Assembly (NCBI GenBank): GCA_902794405.1
Contig: CADBHI010000020.1
Span: 1-35,705, forward strand
Source of the DNA: an uncultured Prevotellaceae bacterium
Lineage (GTDB): Bacteria; Bacteroidota; Bacteroidia; Bacteroidales; Bacteroidaceae
DNA length: 35,705 bases
Direction of reading: 5' to 3'
In this document: positions 1-7,767 of the stretch, piece after piece
How the letters are laid out: each line of letters opens with the position of its first letter
Numbering within the stretch: position 1 is the stretch's first letter
Position numbers and translations under genes: made by a program
Notes under the pieces: generated by a model
Database searches by the model: none
Seen by the model: the letters and a program-made list of their open reading frames with translations, nothing else
What the model was told of the DNA's origin: nothing

Positions 1-1
1 A

Positions 2-385
2 GACTACAAGATGGCGGTGCTGGTGCTCCAGAACATCGTCGAGTGTCTGAAGGAGATGATGCTCCAGGGCGTGCCCGTGAAGCTCGACGGACTGGGCACC
101 TTCTCGCCTGGCATCACTGGTACCCCTGCCACCTCTGTCGAGGCGTACAGCGTGGACAACATCGTGGGCGTGAACATGAACTTCCGTCCTGAGGGCGCAG
201 GCTTCGAGGACGAGAAGCTCGACAAGAAGACGCTGAAGGACTCGGCGGTGTTCGAGCTCAACGACTACGTCGAGGTGAAGTACACCGATCCTGACCCCGT
301 GACGGGCAAGCGCAAGAGCTACCAGGTGCGTCACCCGCTGAAGAACTACAGCATCTACAAGGAGGAGATCACGCCGGAGCCGTAA
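2..385 (+). CDS. HU-related DNA-binding protein, 5' end missing
   Basis: The frame is open from the first bases of the window (Asp-Tyr-Lys before the first visible Met at 11), so the true start lies outside. The visible part is about 127 residues. It resembles the C-terminal part of the Bacteroidota HU-related family (TIGR01201 type): the stretch VPVKLDGLGTFSPGITG matches the HU turn before the DNA-binding arm, where normal HU has a similar R-L-x-x-x-G-x-F motif. The acidic/lysine-rich tail is longer than in canonical HU. Such proteins are thought to bind DNA as dimers. A hairpin terminator follows at 455-490. The family call is by motif and layout only. Confidence 0.75.
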   Translation, partial: DYKMAVLVLQNIVECLKEMMLQGVPVKLDGLGTFSPGITGTPATSVEAYSVDNIVGVNMNFRPEGAGFEDEKLDKKTLKDSAVFELNDYVEVKYTDPDPVTGKRKSYQVRHPLKNYSIYKEEITPEP

Positions 386-392
386 GCTTTTT

Positions 393-446
393 GTGGATGG
401 TGGATGGTGGATAGTGGATGGTGGATAGCACAATACACCATCCACT
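393..446 (+). repeat. Five tandem GTGGATR heptamers with an inverted copy
   Basis: Five consecutive 7-bp units (GTGGATG, GTGGATG, GTGGATA, GTGGATG, GTGGATA) fill 393-427, starting 8 bp after the HU-related stop codon. The segment at 413-423 is the exact reverse complement of 436-446, so the RNA can fold into an 11-bp hairpin just before the terminator. This is either slippage-generated simple sequence or part of a two-hairpin 3' end. Confidence 0.8.
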
Positions 447-454
447 AAAAGAAT

Positions 455-490
455 GAGAGGGCTGTGCGGAGGTCACGGTCCTCTCTTTTT
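455..490 (+). terminator. Rho-independent terminator after HU-related gene
   Basis: GAGAGG (455-460) pairs with CCTCTC (480-485), the loop can pair further internally, and five T residues follow at 486-490. The position, 70 bp after the plus-strand gene, fits a terminator for it. Confidence 0.7.
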
Positions 491-494
491 GGTA

Positions 495-563
495 AAGGGT
501 CCTGAACAGCCCTCCTCTGGCTCCCCCTACTTAGGGGGAGAATCGTGGTGTGTGGGCTCTATT
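495..563. repeat. 69-bp intergenic repeat with palindrome, copy 1
   Basis: This segment recurs at 602-670 with an offset of exactly 107 bp. The last 50 bp (514-563) are identical and the first 19 bp carry four differences. Inside is a near-palindrome, CTCCCCC-TACTTA-GGGGGAG, that would form a 7-bp G/C stem. The size, hairpin and intergenic position resemble REP/MITE-like dispersed elements, but copies outside this window cannot be seen. Confidence 0.75.
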
Positions 564-601
564 ACCAAGCGTAGCGACTGAAAGAACCGAAGGGACGCAA
601 G

Positions 602-670
602 AAGGGTCTTGATCAGACCCCCTCTGGCTCCCCCTACTTAGGGGGAGAATCGTGGTGTGTGGGCTCTATT
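602..670. repeat. 69-bp intergenic repeat with palindrome, copy 2
   Basis: This is the second copy of the element at 495-563 and carries the same palindrome. Its last bases overlap the stop codon (668-666) of the minus-strand gene at 666-1472, so insertion or duplication of the element probably set the 3' end of that gene. The copies are separated by 38 bp of unrelated sequence. Confidence 0.75.
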
Positions 671-1472
671 CCTCGATATGCGACAGGGAGTGGGCGAACG
701 AGGTGATGAAGTTGGTCAGCGTCTCGGCAGGGTAGTACTTAAAGAACTTGGCCGAGCGCCTGACGTGCCAAAGCATGGCTTGGGAATTGGAGGTGTGAAC
801 AAATATATTCTTGCCCTGCTCAAAATACCATTGCTCGGCGTGGGAGTTCTTCTGCCGAAGCATCTCGCGTACCTGTCGCTCCATCTTATCGTCAGTGGTT
901 GGTTGCATGAACGGCAGCTCTTCTGGCACGAAGTGCAGCAGCTTGACCAGCAGTATGGCCGTGATCTGCACCATAGCATCAATCTCCAGCGACTTCGTCC
1001 ATTCCTTTAGTTTCATGAAGTCGATGTAGCTGTTTTTCTCTCTCAAGAAGCATCCGAACTCTGTGGCGCGCTTCACTGGTATGCCTGCGTTCATGATGAA
1101 ACGGGCAATTCCCACTAAGTGGAGTAGGGCAGTACGCGTCTCTATGTTTGAATCCTCTGAGTCGAGAATGTCCTGCAGACGGTGGTTCAGCAGCGGGTTT
1201 GTCAGACGGTTGGACATCAGCAGGTCGTAACCTTCACTGTCGTCGTTGTTATCTGCCTGGCTCCACAATTCCAAGGTTGCTTTAGGCACCTGCACGAAGA
1301 ACTGATCCTGGCAGTGCTCGATGCCCTTGTAGAGGATATGGGCTACGGCATGCATCATCGACAACTGGTATAGCCTGTTCCACTTCCAAGCCGAAAGTGG
1401 TTCTATCTGTTCTTCTGTGCCATAGGCTCCAGCTCGAAGCAGTTTGTAGAAATTACGTTCAACGATGTTCAT
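666..1472 (-). CDS. Conserved Bacteroidales protein, possibly NTP_transf_5-related
   Basis: 268 residues. The ATG at 1472 overlaps the TGA of the upstream antiporter gene (ATGA), which fixes the start; the longer open frame upstream only shadows the antiporter. The protein is soluble and helix-rich, beginning MNIVERNFYKLLRAG followed by the phrase PLSAWKWNRLYQL, a wording seen in Bacteroidota proteins of the uncharacterised nucleotidyltransferase group (PF14907). I see no clear GS/DxD catalytic motif, so activity is doubtful. It is the last gene of a four-gene minus-strand operon. Function unknown; the family link is tentative. Confidence 0.6.
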   Translation of the reverse strand: MNIVERNFYKLLRAGAYGTEEQIEPLSAWKWNRLYQLSMMHAVAHILYKGIEHCQDQFFVQVPKATLELWSQADNNDDSEGYDLLMSNRLTNPLLNHRLQDILDSEDSNIETRTALLHLVGIARFIMNAGIPVKRATEFGCFLREKNSYIDFMKLKEWTKSLEIDAMVQITAILLVKLLHFVPEELPFMQPTTDDKMERQVREMLRQKNSHAEQWYFEQGKNIFVHTSNSQAMLWHVRRSAKFFKYYPAETLTNFITSFAHSLSHIEE

Positions 1473-2743
1473 GAGTAACGTTTTGGAAAGCGAAAAATGA
1501 TGGCCAGTAGCGCCACAATGCCTATGGCAAAGGGATAGTAGAGGTAGGGGATGATGGCAACAGGGTTCAGCTGTGCCAGTCCTGCGGCCATGAGCATTTG
1601 TGCGCCGTAGGGTAGTAACCCCTGCGTGAAACAAGAGAATGTGTCGAGAATCGAGGCACACTTGCGGTTATCAATACCGTAGCGGTCGCCAATCTGCTTG
1701 GCAATGCCTCCGACGGTAATGATGGCCACCGTATTGTTGGCCGTGCAGACATTGACCATCGACACCAGTGCAGCTACTGACAGCTCAGCCCCTCGCTTGC
1801 CGCTGACACGTCGCGTGAGTAGCCGGATGAGGTAGTCGATGCCTCCCTGCTGCTTGATGATGGCCAGCAACCCGCCTGCCATCAGGGTAATGATAATCAG
1901 CTCGCCCATGCCGAGGATGCCCTGTCCCATAGAGCCTAACCAGCCATACAGGTCGTAGCTGCCAGTAGCTAAGCCGATGACACCTGTCAGCAGGATGCCC
2001 AGGGTGAGCACAGCCATCACGTTCATGCCGAAAATGGCTGTCACCAGTACTACGATGTAGGGCACTACCTTCAGCACATCGATGGGCGGTTGTTGGTCAG
2101 GAGCCTGCACCTGTTTGCCTATGACAATGTACAGGATGAATATGATGAGGGCAGCTGGCATGACCAGGAAGGAATTGACTCGGAACTTGTCGGACAGCTT
2201 GCAGCCCTGGGTCTGTGTGGCGGCAATGGTGGTATCGCTGATAAACGACAGATTGTCGCCAAAGAACGATCCGCCCACGATGACAGCCGTCAGCATGGGT
2301 ACTGAGGTTCCCATGTGCTGAGCCAAGCCTGCTGCAATAGGAGTGAGGGCTACGATGGTTCCCACGGAGGTGCCTATGCTCAGCGAAATGAAGCAGGCTG
2401 CGAGAAACAATCCTGCCAGCAGCATCTGCGGCGGCAGCAGGGCCAGTGTCAGGTTGACGGTGGCATCGATGCTTCCCATAGCCTTGGCCGAGTTGGCAAA
2501 GGCACCTGCCAGCACAAATATCCACACCATGAGCATCATCTGATTGGTGGAGGCGCCTTGTGAGAAAGTGTCGATGCGCTTGGCCAGACTCATGCCTCCG
2601 CTGATGGCAACGGCATAGACAGATGCTGCCATGAAGGCCACGGTAATGGGCACACGATAGAAGTCGCCTGCAATGATGCTGGTGACCAGGTAAAGTGTGA
2701 TAAACACCATGAGTGGCGACAGGGCCAACAGTCCTTTCTTCAT
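1469..2743 (-). CDS. NhaC-type Na+/H+ antiporter family membrane protein
   Basis: 424 residues. The start chosen is the ATG at 2743 (MKKGLLALSPLMVF); the frame is open further upstream, but that sequence is not membrane-like and runs into the FHA gene. About ten to twelve hydrophobic segments are visible. The stretch GGSFFGDNLSFISDTTIAAT, an early GTSVGTIVALTP segment and the late CTANNTVAIITVGGIA are typical of the NhaC-like antiporter superfamily (PF03553), which exchanges sodium for protons or organic anions across the inner membrane. The substrate cannot be read from sequence. The gene lies 31 bp after the FHA gene and overlaps the next gene by 4 bp. Confidence 0.82.
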   Translation of the reverse strand: MKKGLLALSPLMVFITLYLVTSIIAGDFYRVPITVAFMAASVYAVAISGGMSLAKRIDTFSQGASTNQMMLMVWIFVLAGAFANSAKAMGSIDATVNLTLALLPPQMLLAGLFLAACFISLSIGTSVGTIVALTPIAAGLAQHMGTSVPMLTAVIVGGSFFGDNLSFISDTTIAATQTQGCKLSDKFRVNSFLVMPAALIIFILYIVIGKQVQAPDQQPPIDVLKVVPYIVVLVTAIFGMNVMAVLTLGILLTGVIGLATGSYDLYGWLGSMGQGILGMGELIIITLMAGGLLAIIKQQGGIDYLIRLLTRRVSGKRGAELSVAALVSMVNVCTANNTVAIITVGGIAKQIGDRYGIDNRKCASILDTFSCFTQGLLPYGAQMLMAAGLAQLNPVAIIPYLYYPFAIGIVALLAIIFRFPKRYS

Positions 2744-2774
2744 AGGCGTTGCTTGTCTGTGATGGGGGAGGGGG

Positions 2775-3305
2775 TTAGGTGTCTGCGTCAGCTGTGCGCA
2801 GTATGATGCTGGTGGCGCCGATGGTAAAGAGGGTGCCGTCTTCGATAATGCGTCGTTCGCGGCCGCATATCTCCTCGCCAGCAATGAAGGTGCCCGTGTT
2901 GCTGTTGTTGTCGGCCAGCGTGTAGCGCAGCTGTCCCTTCTTGTCACGGCTGACGTTGATGGTGCAGTGGTTCAGGTCGACGCTGGGGTCGACAGTTTCG
3001 AACGGGGTGTTGATGGGGTTGCCCTTCTGATAGCGCCCAATGACGTTGTTGCCCATCTGCAAGGGGATGACCTGCTTGTAGTGGAACACGTTTTCGATGA
3101 CGACAATCGAGCCACAGCCTTTCTCGTTGGCCTGCTCATCGGGATTGTCTTCTTTCTGGGTGGCTTTCAGCTTTGAGGTGCCGATACGTATGCCGAACTG
3201 TTTGCCGCATTCATCACACTGGAAGACCAGCGATTGGCCCTCAGCATACTTCGTCTCATCGAAAATGATGTAGTGGTCACACTTCGGACAACGTACTCGT
3301 TTCAT
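2775..3305 (-). CDS. Zinc-ribbon and FHA domain protein
   Basis: 176 residues from the ATG at 3305 (MKRVRCPKC), which lies 11 bp after the upstream stop; a TTG three codons earlier is possible but unlikely. An N-terminal zinc ribbon is formed by C6-x2-C9 and C30-x2-C33. The C-terminal half (about 75-175) is an FHA domain, with NVIGRY at the start of the fold and DNNSNTGTFI near its end, the positions that normally hold the GR and N-G phosphothreonine-reading residues. FHA domains bind phosphothreonine peptides. No partner kinase is visible in the window. The layout suggests a signalling adaptor linked to the SPOR protein encoded just upstream. Confidence 0.82.
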   Translation of the reverse strand: MKRVRCPKCDHYIIFDETKYAEGQSLVFQCDECGKQFGIRIGTSKLKATQKEDNPDEQANEKGCGSIVVIENVFHYKQVIPLQMGNNVIGRYQKGNPINTPFETVDPSVDLNHCTINVSRDKKGQLRYTLADNNSNTGTFIAGEEICGRERRIIEDGTLFTIGATSIILRTADADT

Positions 3306-3316
3306 GGATCTCAACT

Positions 3317-4378
3317 TTAACCTTCGAACTTATACACCCACGCTTCAGCCAGTTCCTTGTTATGGTGTACCTTGTGCAGCTCCTTGTATGCCTCGTCAGC
3401 CGTCTGGAACGAACCACATACCACTCGCCTTATTTTATTATTAAGGTACACGCGCGCATCGGTATAACCTTGCTTCTTCAGCTTGCTTACGAACTCGTCG
3501 GCATTGACTTTAGACACTTGGCTGGCCAGCACGATACAATAGCGGGCAACGGGTGCCTGCGGTGCTGCGGGCTCAGGCAGGGTGGCGGCGGCTGCCTTAG
3601 GTGCGGATGTTGTGTCAGAGACATTTTCTTCTCGATGCTGCAACACTTTCTTGACCTGCTGCTCATCGAGTTCGGCCGTCGACTTCTTGTTAGAGTCGGT
3701 GGTCAAGACAGGAAGGTTCAGCTGGCTCATGTTGACCACAGCAGGCTCGTCGTTGTCCACTTGTGGAGTCAGAAAGAAGAATGCCAGCAATGCTGCGGCA
3801 GCGGCCACAACATTTCTCACCCACGACATCTTGATGATAATGGCTCCATCCTCTTTTTCCTCGTCGTCTTTCTCAGCCACAGCGCTGTTTTCCTCTTCCT
3901 GCAGATCCTGGTCAGTGGTTTCCGCTACAGCTGCTATCGTTGTCTTGACAGGAGCAGCATTCAGCATATTCATCTCAAACAAGCCCAACCCGTATAACCC
4001 AGGAGTCAGGATGCCAGCCTCGCAGGGTTCAAACTCCATCTTCCCCTCATCGTTCATGCTGAGGCGGCCAATGTTGTTCAACTCGTAGTAGCCTTCGTTC
4101 TGAATGTGCTGACAAAGTTCATACACTTCGTCCTCAATGCGGTTCAGGGCTTCGGGGTAGCTGATGTCGTAGGCCTCGATATATGACTGAACAAGCAGGG
4201 AGTCGTTTAGTTTCAGCTGGGGGTTGAATCCCAATGTACGCTGTGGGGGCAAGAACACTGCCTCGTTCTCGTCGTAGTGAGCTTCGACGTAGTGTGTCAT
4301 AAAGCCGCCTAAACCAGGCACTATGACGCAGTCGTTGCTCAGCAGAAGTATTTCAATATGTCTTTCTATCCTAATCAC
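3317..4378 (-). CDS. HU-CCDC81-like / SPOR domain inner-membrane protein
   Basis: 353 residues from a GTG at 4378. Homologous Bacteroidales proteins begin M-I-x-x-x-RHIEvLLL, matching VIRIERHIEILLL here, and the promoter at 4384-4415 puts the transcript start at about this codon, so an upstream ATG would not be transcribed. Residues 1-130 resemble the bacterial HU-CCDC81 domain pair (VIVPGLGGF, NNIGRLSM). A long acidic linker follows, then one membrane segment at about 187-205 (NVVAAAAALLAFFFLTP) and a C-terminal SPOR domain (about 276-353). SPOR domains bind denuded peptidoglycan at division sites. The protein probably links a cytoplasmic HU-like part to the septal wall. First gene of the operon. 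Confidence 0.8.
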   Translation of the reverse strand: MIRIERHIEILLLSNDCVIVPGLGGFMTHYVEAHYDENEAVFLPPQRTLGFNPQLKLNDSLLVQSYIEAYDISYPEALNRIEDEVYELCQHIQNEGYYELNNIGRLSMNDEGKMEFEPCEAGILTPGLYGLGLFEMNMLNAAPVKTTIAAVAETTDQDLQEEENSAVAEKDDEEKEDGAIIIKMSWVRNVVAAAAALLAFFFLTPQVDNDEPAVVNMSQLNLPVLTTDSNKKSTAELDEQQVKKVLQHREENVSDTTSAPKAAAATLPEPAAPQAPVARYCIVLASQVSKVNADEFVSKLKKQGYTDARVYLNNKIRRVVCGSFQTADEAYKELHKVHHNKELAEAWVYKFEG

Positions 4379-4383
4379 GATTG

Positions 4384-4415
4384 CAAAAGTACTGCTTTTT
4401 TGTGACATTTGCAAA
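4384..4415 (-). promoter_or_regulatory. Bacteroidota promoter of the SPOR operon
   Basis: On the minus strand a TTTG box (4415-4412) is followed after 20 nt by TACTTTTG (4391-4384), the TAnnTTTG form of the Bacteroidota -7 box. The expected transcript start falls within one or two bases of the GTG start at 4378, so the mRNA is likely leaderless. Confidence 0.7.
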
Positions 4416-4456
4416 TAAAAGAATCTTAAAAATGCTATGAAATAAAAAAAAAGTAC

Positions 4457-4464
4457 TACCTTTG
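4457..4464 (+). promoter_or_regulatory. -7 box upstream of rfbC
   Basis: TACCTTTG matches TAnnTTTG exactly. The expected start, near 4470, gives a leader of about 12 nt before the rfbC ATG at 4483. No good TTTG box is seen at the usual distance, where the sequence is A-rich. It is divergent from the promoter at 4384-4415. Confidence 0.6.
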
Positions 4465-4482
4465 CACAAAATATGAGAGAAA

Positions 4483-5031
4483 ATGGAATTTAAGGAGACA
4501 GACCTCAAAGGAGTCTATATCATTGAACCCCGTGTGTTTGCTGATGCCCGAGGCTATTTTTTTGAAGCTTGGAAACAGGCTGAATTTGAAGCTCACGTCG
4601 GACCCGTGAAATTCATACAAGACAACGAATCGATGTCGAGCTATGGCGTGGTTCGCGGACTGCACTATCAGAAGGGCGATTTGTCGCAGGCCAAGCTGGT
4701 ACGTGTCATCAGCGGACGGGTGGTCGACGTGGCAGTCGATATCCGCAGGAGCTCACCCACCTTTGGACGGCATATCATGGTCGAACTGAGTGGCGACAAC
4801 AAGCGTCAGCTGTTTATTCCTCGTGGCTTTGCCCATGGTTTCGCTGTGCTCAGCCCTGAGGCTGTGTTCACCTACAAGGTCGACAATCCTTATGCTCCAC
4901 AACAGGAGGCTGGCATCCGCTGGGATGACCCAGAGCTGGCCATCCAGTGGCCCATCGAACCCAAGGATGTGCTCACCAGCGACAAGGACTTGCGACAGCC
5001 CTTGCTGCGTGATGCCGAACTTTTTGATTGA
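4483..5031 (+). CDS. rfbC: dTDP-4-dehydrorhamnose 3,5-epimerase
   Basis: 182 residues, the normal length of RmlC/RfbC. The enzyme epimerises C3 and C5 of dTDP-4-keto-6-deoxyglucose in dTDP-L-rhamnose synthesis, acting in the cytoplasm as a cupin-fold dimer. Visible landmarks are ARGYFFEAW near residue 22, VRGLHYQ with the catalytic His at 61, the cupin motif FIPRGFAHGF (111-120), Tyr131 in FTYKVDNPYAP, and an Asp at about 167-169 that would complete the His-Asp pair. The other rhamnose genes (rfbA, B, D) are not in the window. The ugd gene follows after 35 bp in the same direction, so the two probably form an operon for surface-polysaccharide precursors. Confidence 0.93.
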   Translation: MEFKETDLKGVYIIEPRVFADARGYFFEAWKQAEFEAHVGPVKFIQDNESMSSYGVVRGLHYQKGDLSQAKLVRVISGRVVDVAVDIRRSSPTFGRHIMVELSGDNKRQLFIPRGFAHGFAVLSPEAVFTYKVDNPYAPQQEAGIRWDDPELAIQWPIEPKDVLTSDKDLRQPLLRDAELFD

Positions 5032-5066
5032 AATCTCAACTAAACATTACTATAGATTAAAGGAAT

Positions 5067-6386
5067 ATGAATATTGCAATTGTAGGAACCGGCTATGTCG
5101 GATTAGTTTCAGGCACGTGTTTTGCTGACACTGGTGCCACTGTAACTTGTGTGGATGTTGATGCTAATAAGATTGAACGACTGAAGAATGGCGAGATACC
5201 CATCTATGAGCCTGGTCTTGACGAGTTGGTGAAGAAGAATGTGGCCGCTGGCCGTCTGTGTTTCACTACCGATCTGGCCTCTGTGCTTGACGATGTGGAG
5301 ATTGTTTTCTCTGCCGTTGGTACGCCTCCTGACGAGGATGGCTCTGCCGACCTGAAGTATGTGTTGCAGGTGGCTCGTACCATTGGTCAGAACCTGAATC
5401 ACTATGTGGTGGTGGTTACCAAGTCGACTGTGCCCGTTGGTACTGCACGCAAGGTGCGTAACGCCATCGACGAGGAATTGAAGAAGCGTGGTGTCGACGT
5501 ACCCTTCGACGTGGCTTCCAACCCTGAGTTCCTTAAGGAGGGTAGTGCTATCAAGGACTTCATGTCGCCCGACCGCGTGGTCGTGGGTACTGAGAGCGAG
5601 CGTGCCAAGAAGGTGCTCACCCGCTTGTACAAGCCCTTCCTCATCAATAACTTCCGCGTCATTTTCATGGACATCCCCTCTGCCGAGATGACCAAATATG
5701 CCGCCAACTCGATGCTGGCCACGCGTATCTCGTTCATGAACGACATTGCTAACCTCTGTGAGCGTGTGGGTGCCGATGTAAATATGGTACGCGCGGGTAT
5801 TGGTTCCGACACCCGCATTGGTCGTAAGTTCCTCTATGCAGGCTGTGGCTATGGTGGCTCGTGCTTCCCCAAGGACGTGAAAGCGCTCATCAAGACGGCT
5901 GACCAGAATGGCTATTCCATGGAGGTGCTCAAGGCTGTGGAGCGTGTGAACGAAGCACAGAAGAGCGTGCTCTTCGACAAGCTTGTCAAGGCGTTCGAGG
6001 GTCGTGAGCTTCGCGGACTTACCATTGCCATGTGGGGCCTGTCGTTCAAGCCTGAGACAGACGACATGCGCGAGTCAACAGCTTTGGTCATGATCAAGCG
6101 GCTGCTCGATGCTGGCTGTAACCTGCGCGTCTACGACCCAGTGGCTATGGACGAGTGCCGTCGCAGAATTGGCGATAGCGTCACCTACTGTCGTGACAAG
6201 TACGATGCCGTGCTCGATGCCGATGCCCTGCTGCTGCTTACTGAGTGGAAGGAGTTCCGTTTGCCCACATGGGGCGTCATCGGAAAAGCCATGAAGCGTC
6301 CACTCGTTATCGATGGCCGTAACATATTTGATTCTGAAGAACTTATAGAGTACGGCTTCGAGTATCACTGCATTGGTAAGAACTGA
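5067..6386 (+). CDS. ugd: UDP-glucose 6-dehydrogenase
   Basis: 439 residues, typical of the bacterial Ugd/TuaD type. It oxidises UDP-glucose to UDP-glucuronate in two NAD-dependent steps, supplying uronic acid for surface glycans. The N-terminal Rossmann motif is GTGYVG (7-12). The catalytic Cys266 lies in GCGYGGSCFPKD, and NPEFLKEGSA (152-161) carries the catalytic Glu. The C-terminal UDP-binding domain includes LSFKPETDDMRES. It is preceded by AAAGGA four bases before the ATG. It sits 35 bp after rfbC and 6 bp before the DUF4738 gene, suggesting one transcript. A related UDP-sugar dehydrogenase is possible, but the motifs favour Ugd. Confidence 0.93.
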   Translation: MNIAIVGTGYVGLVSGTCFADTGATVTCVDVDANKIERLKNGEIPIYEPGLDELVKKNVAAGRLCFTTDLASVLDDVEIVFSAVGTPPDEDGSADLKYVLQVARTIGQNLNHYVVVVTKSTVPVGTARKVRNAIDEELKKRGVDVPFDVASNPEFLKEGSAIKDFMSPDRVVVGTESERAKKVLTRLYKPFLINNFRVIFMDIPSAEMTKYAANSMLATRISFMNDIANLCERVGADVNMVRAGIGSDTRIGRKFLYAGCGYGGSCFPKDVKALIKTADQNGYSMEVLKAVERVNEAQKSVLFDKLVKAFEGRELRGLTIAMWGLSFKPETDDMRESTALVMIKRLLDAGCNLRVYDPVAMDECRRRIGDSVTYCRDKYDAVLDADALLLLTEWKEFRLPTWGVIGKAMKRPLVIDGRNIFDSEELIEYGFEYHCIGKN

Positions 6387-6392
6387 TAATAT

Positions 6393-7235
6393 ATGACCTT
6401 TGGGTATATCATAGAACGTGTCTGTAGGCAGGGTGTCCTGCTCTTGACGGTGGCCTTATCGTCACTGCTTGTCTGCTGTTCGTCCAAGTCGGCCGATAAT
6501 GGGGCCAATGCGGGTGAAGAGGAGGAAAGCCGTGAGGCCAAGGCCATGCTGCAGGGCATCTGGGTTGACGAAGAGACCGACGAGGTGAGCTTCAGAGCTG
6601 AGGGCGACACCATCTACTATCCTGACAGTGTGAGCCAGCCAACATGTTTCCGCATTGTTGGCGACTCACTCGTGCTCAAGGATGTTGATGCCCGCTATGC
6701 CATTGTGCGCCAGTCGGCTCACGTCTTCTGGTTCCGCAACCAGGCTGGCGACGAAGTCCACCTTAACAAGAGCGAAGACTCCCTGAGAATGGCATCTTTC
6801 GTCCATGACCGCCCTGCCACCATCCTCACCTATACCGAGGTGGTAAAGACCGATTCTGTGGTATTTTTCAATGGCGACCGCTACCACTGGTATCTTGCCA
6901 TTAATCCCACCCACTACAAAGTACATGCCACCAGCTACAGCGACGATGGCGTGGAAGTAGACCGCATCTACTATGATAACATCATGAATGTGTCGCTGTT
7001 CCAAGGCTCTAAGAAACTATTCTCTTGCGACTTCCGCAAACAGCAGTACGAGGGGAAGATTCCCCACGACTTTCTGGAGCGTGCCATCCTCGCCAGGATG
7101 GACTATGCAGGCGTTGACAATCGTGGCTTCCGTTTCAACGCCACCCTCTGCATCCCTGACGGCGCCAGCTGTTATAAGGTTGAGAACCTTATCTCCCACA
7201 ATGGCCATCTCTCTACCACTTTGGTGGAATACTAA
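6393..7235 (+). CDS. DUF4738-like lipoprotein
   Basis: 280 residues. The N-terminus has basic residues, a hydrophobic run (VLLLTVALSSLLVC) and a lipobox ending in Cys-Cys near residue 28-29, followed by a Ser/Asp/Glu-rich spacer, so it is probably an outer-membrane lipoprotein. The rest is beta-rich, with a segment starting MLQGIWVDEETDEVSF that resembles the Bacteroidales DUF4738 family (PF15889), common in Prevotella. No enzymatic motif is seen. It starts 6 bp after ugd and is likely cotranscribed. Function is unknown. Confidence 0.65.
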   Translation: MTFGYIIERVCRQGVLLLTVALSSLLVCCSSKSADNGANAGEEEESREAKAMLQGIWVDEETDEVSFRAEGDTIYYPDSVSQPTCFRIVGDSLVLKDVDARYAIVRQSAHVFWFRNQAGDEVHLNKSEDSLRMASFVHDRPATILTYTEVVKTDSVVFFNGDRYHWYLAINPTHYKVHATSYSDDGVEVDRIYYDNIMNVSLFQGSKKLFSCDFRKQQYEGKIPHDFLERAILARMDYAGVDNRGFRFNATLCIPDGASCYKVENLISHNGHLSTTLVEY

Positions 7236-7299
7236 ACTAATTGAAGGCACCTCAAGATATAGGTGAACATTTCCGAGAAACCTAAAACGATATAAACTT

Positions 7300-7767
7300 A
7301 TGAATATCAAGACAATGGCCTTGCTGGTAGCAATGGCAACTTCGTTGACGGCTCACGCAGCCAACCGTGCATTGAAAGTGTGGCAGGCCGACGGACAGGT
7401 GTTGGTGATTAACCTTTCCGACGAGCCACGTACCACCTATAGCAATGGTAATCTGATGATTACCTCGAAGCAATCCTCCGTGACGCTGCCCTTGGAACGT
7501 GTGCGCCGATACACCTATGTCGACGTAGCCAATGGCATCGACGAACTGAAGGATGTACGTGCAGCCATTTCGAAGAATGGTGAGACACTGACCCTGACGG
7601 GACTGAAGTCAGGAACTGAAGTCATGCTCTACAACACGGCAGGCCAGCTGCTGCGCCATCTCACTGCCGACGGCCAGAGTCCTCTCATCGTCAGTGTTGC
7701 CACCCTCCCCACGGGTGTGTATGTGGTGAAAGTGAAGGATGTAACCTATAAAATCACGAAGCGATGA
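7300..7767 (+). CDS. Small secreted protein with T9SS-type C-terminal domain
   Basis: 155 residues. Residues 1-20 (MNIKTMALLVAMATSLTAHA) form a clear signal peptide with an AHA-A cleavage site. Residues 85-155 resemble the type A C-terminal sorting domain of the type IX secretion system (TIGR04183): NGETLTLTGLKSGTEVMLYN, then GQLLR, then LPTGVYVVKVKDVTYKI and a basic end. The first part has a short beta-rich segment common at the start of Prevotella surface proteins. The ATG of the giant downstream gene overlaps this stop codon (ATGA at 7764-7767), so translation is probably coupled and the products may work together. A sorting domain on so small a protein is unusual. Confidence 0.65.
   Translation: MNIKTMALLVAMATSLTAHAANRALKVWQADGQVLVINLSDEPRTTYSNGNLMITSKQSSVTLPLERVRRYTYVDVANGIDELKDVRAAISKNGETLTLTGLKSGTEVMLYNTAGQLLRHLTADGQSPLIVSVATLPTGVYVVKVKDVTYKITKR

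Noticed and set aside
1473-1661. Longer 5' extension of the gene at 666-1472
   Set aside because: The extra residues only read through the antiporter gene in another frame. The ATGA overlap gives a better start.
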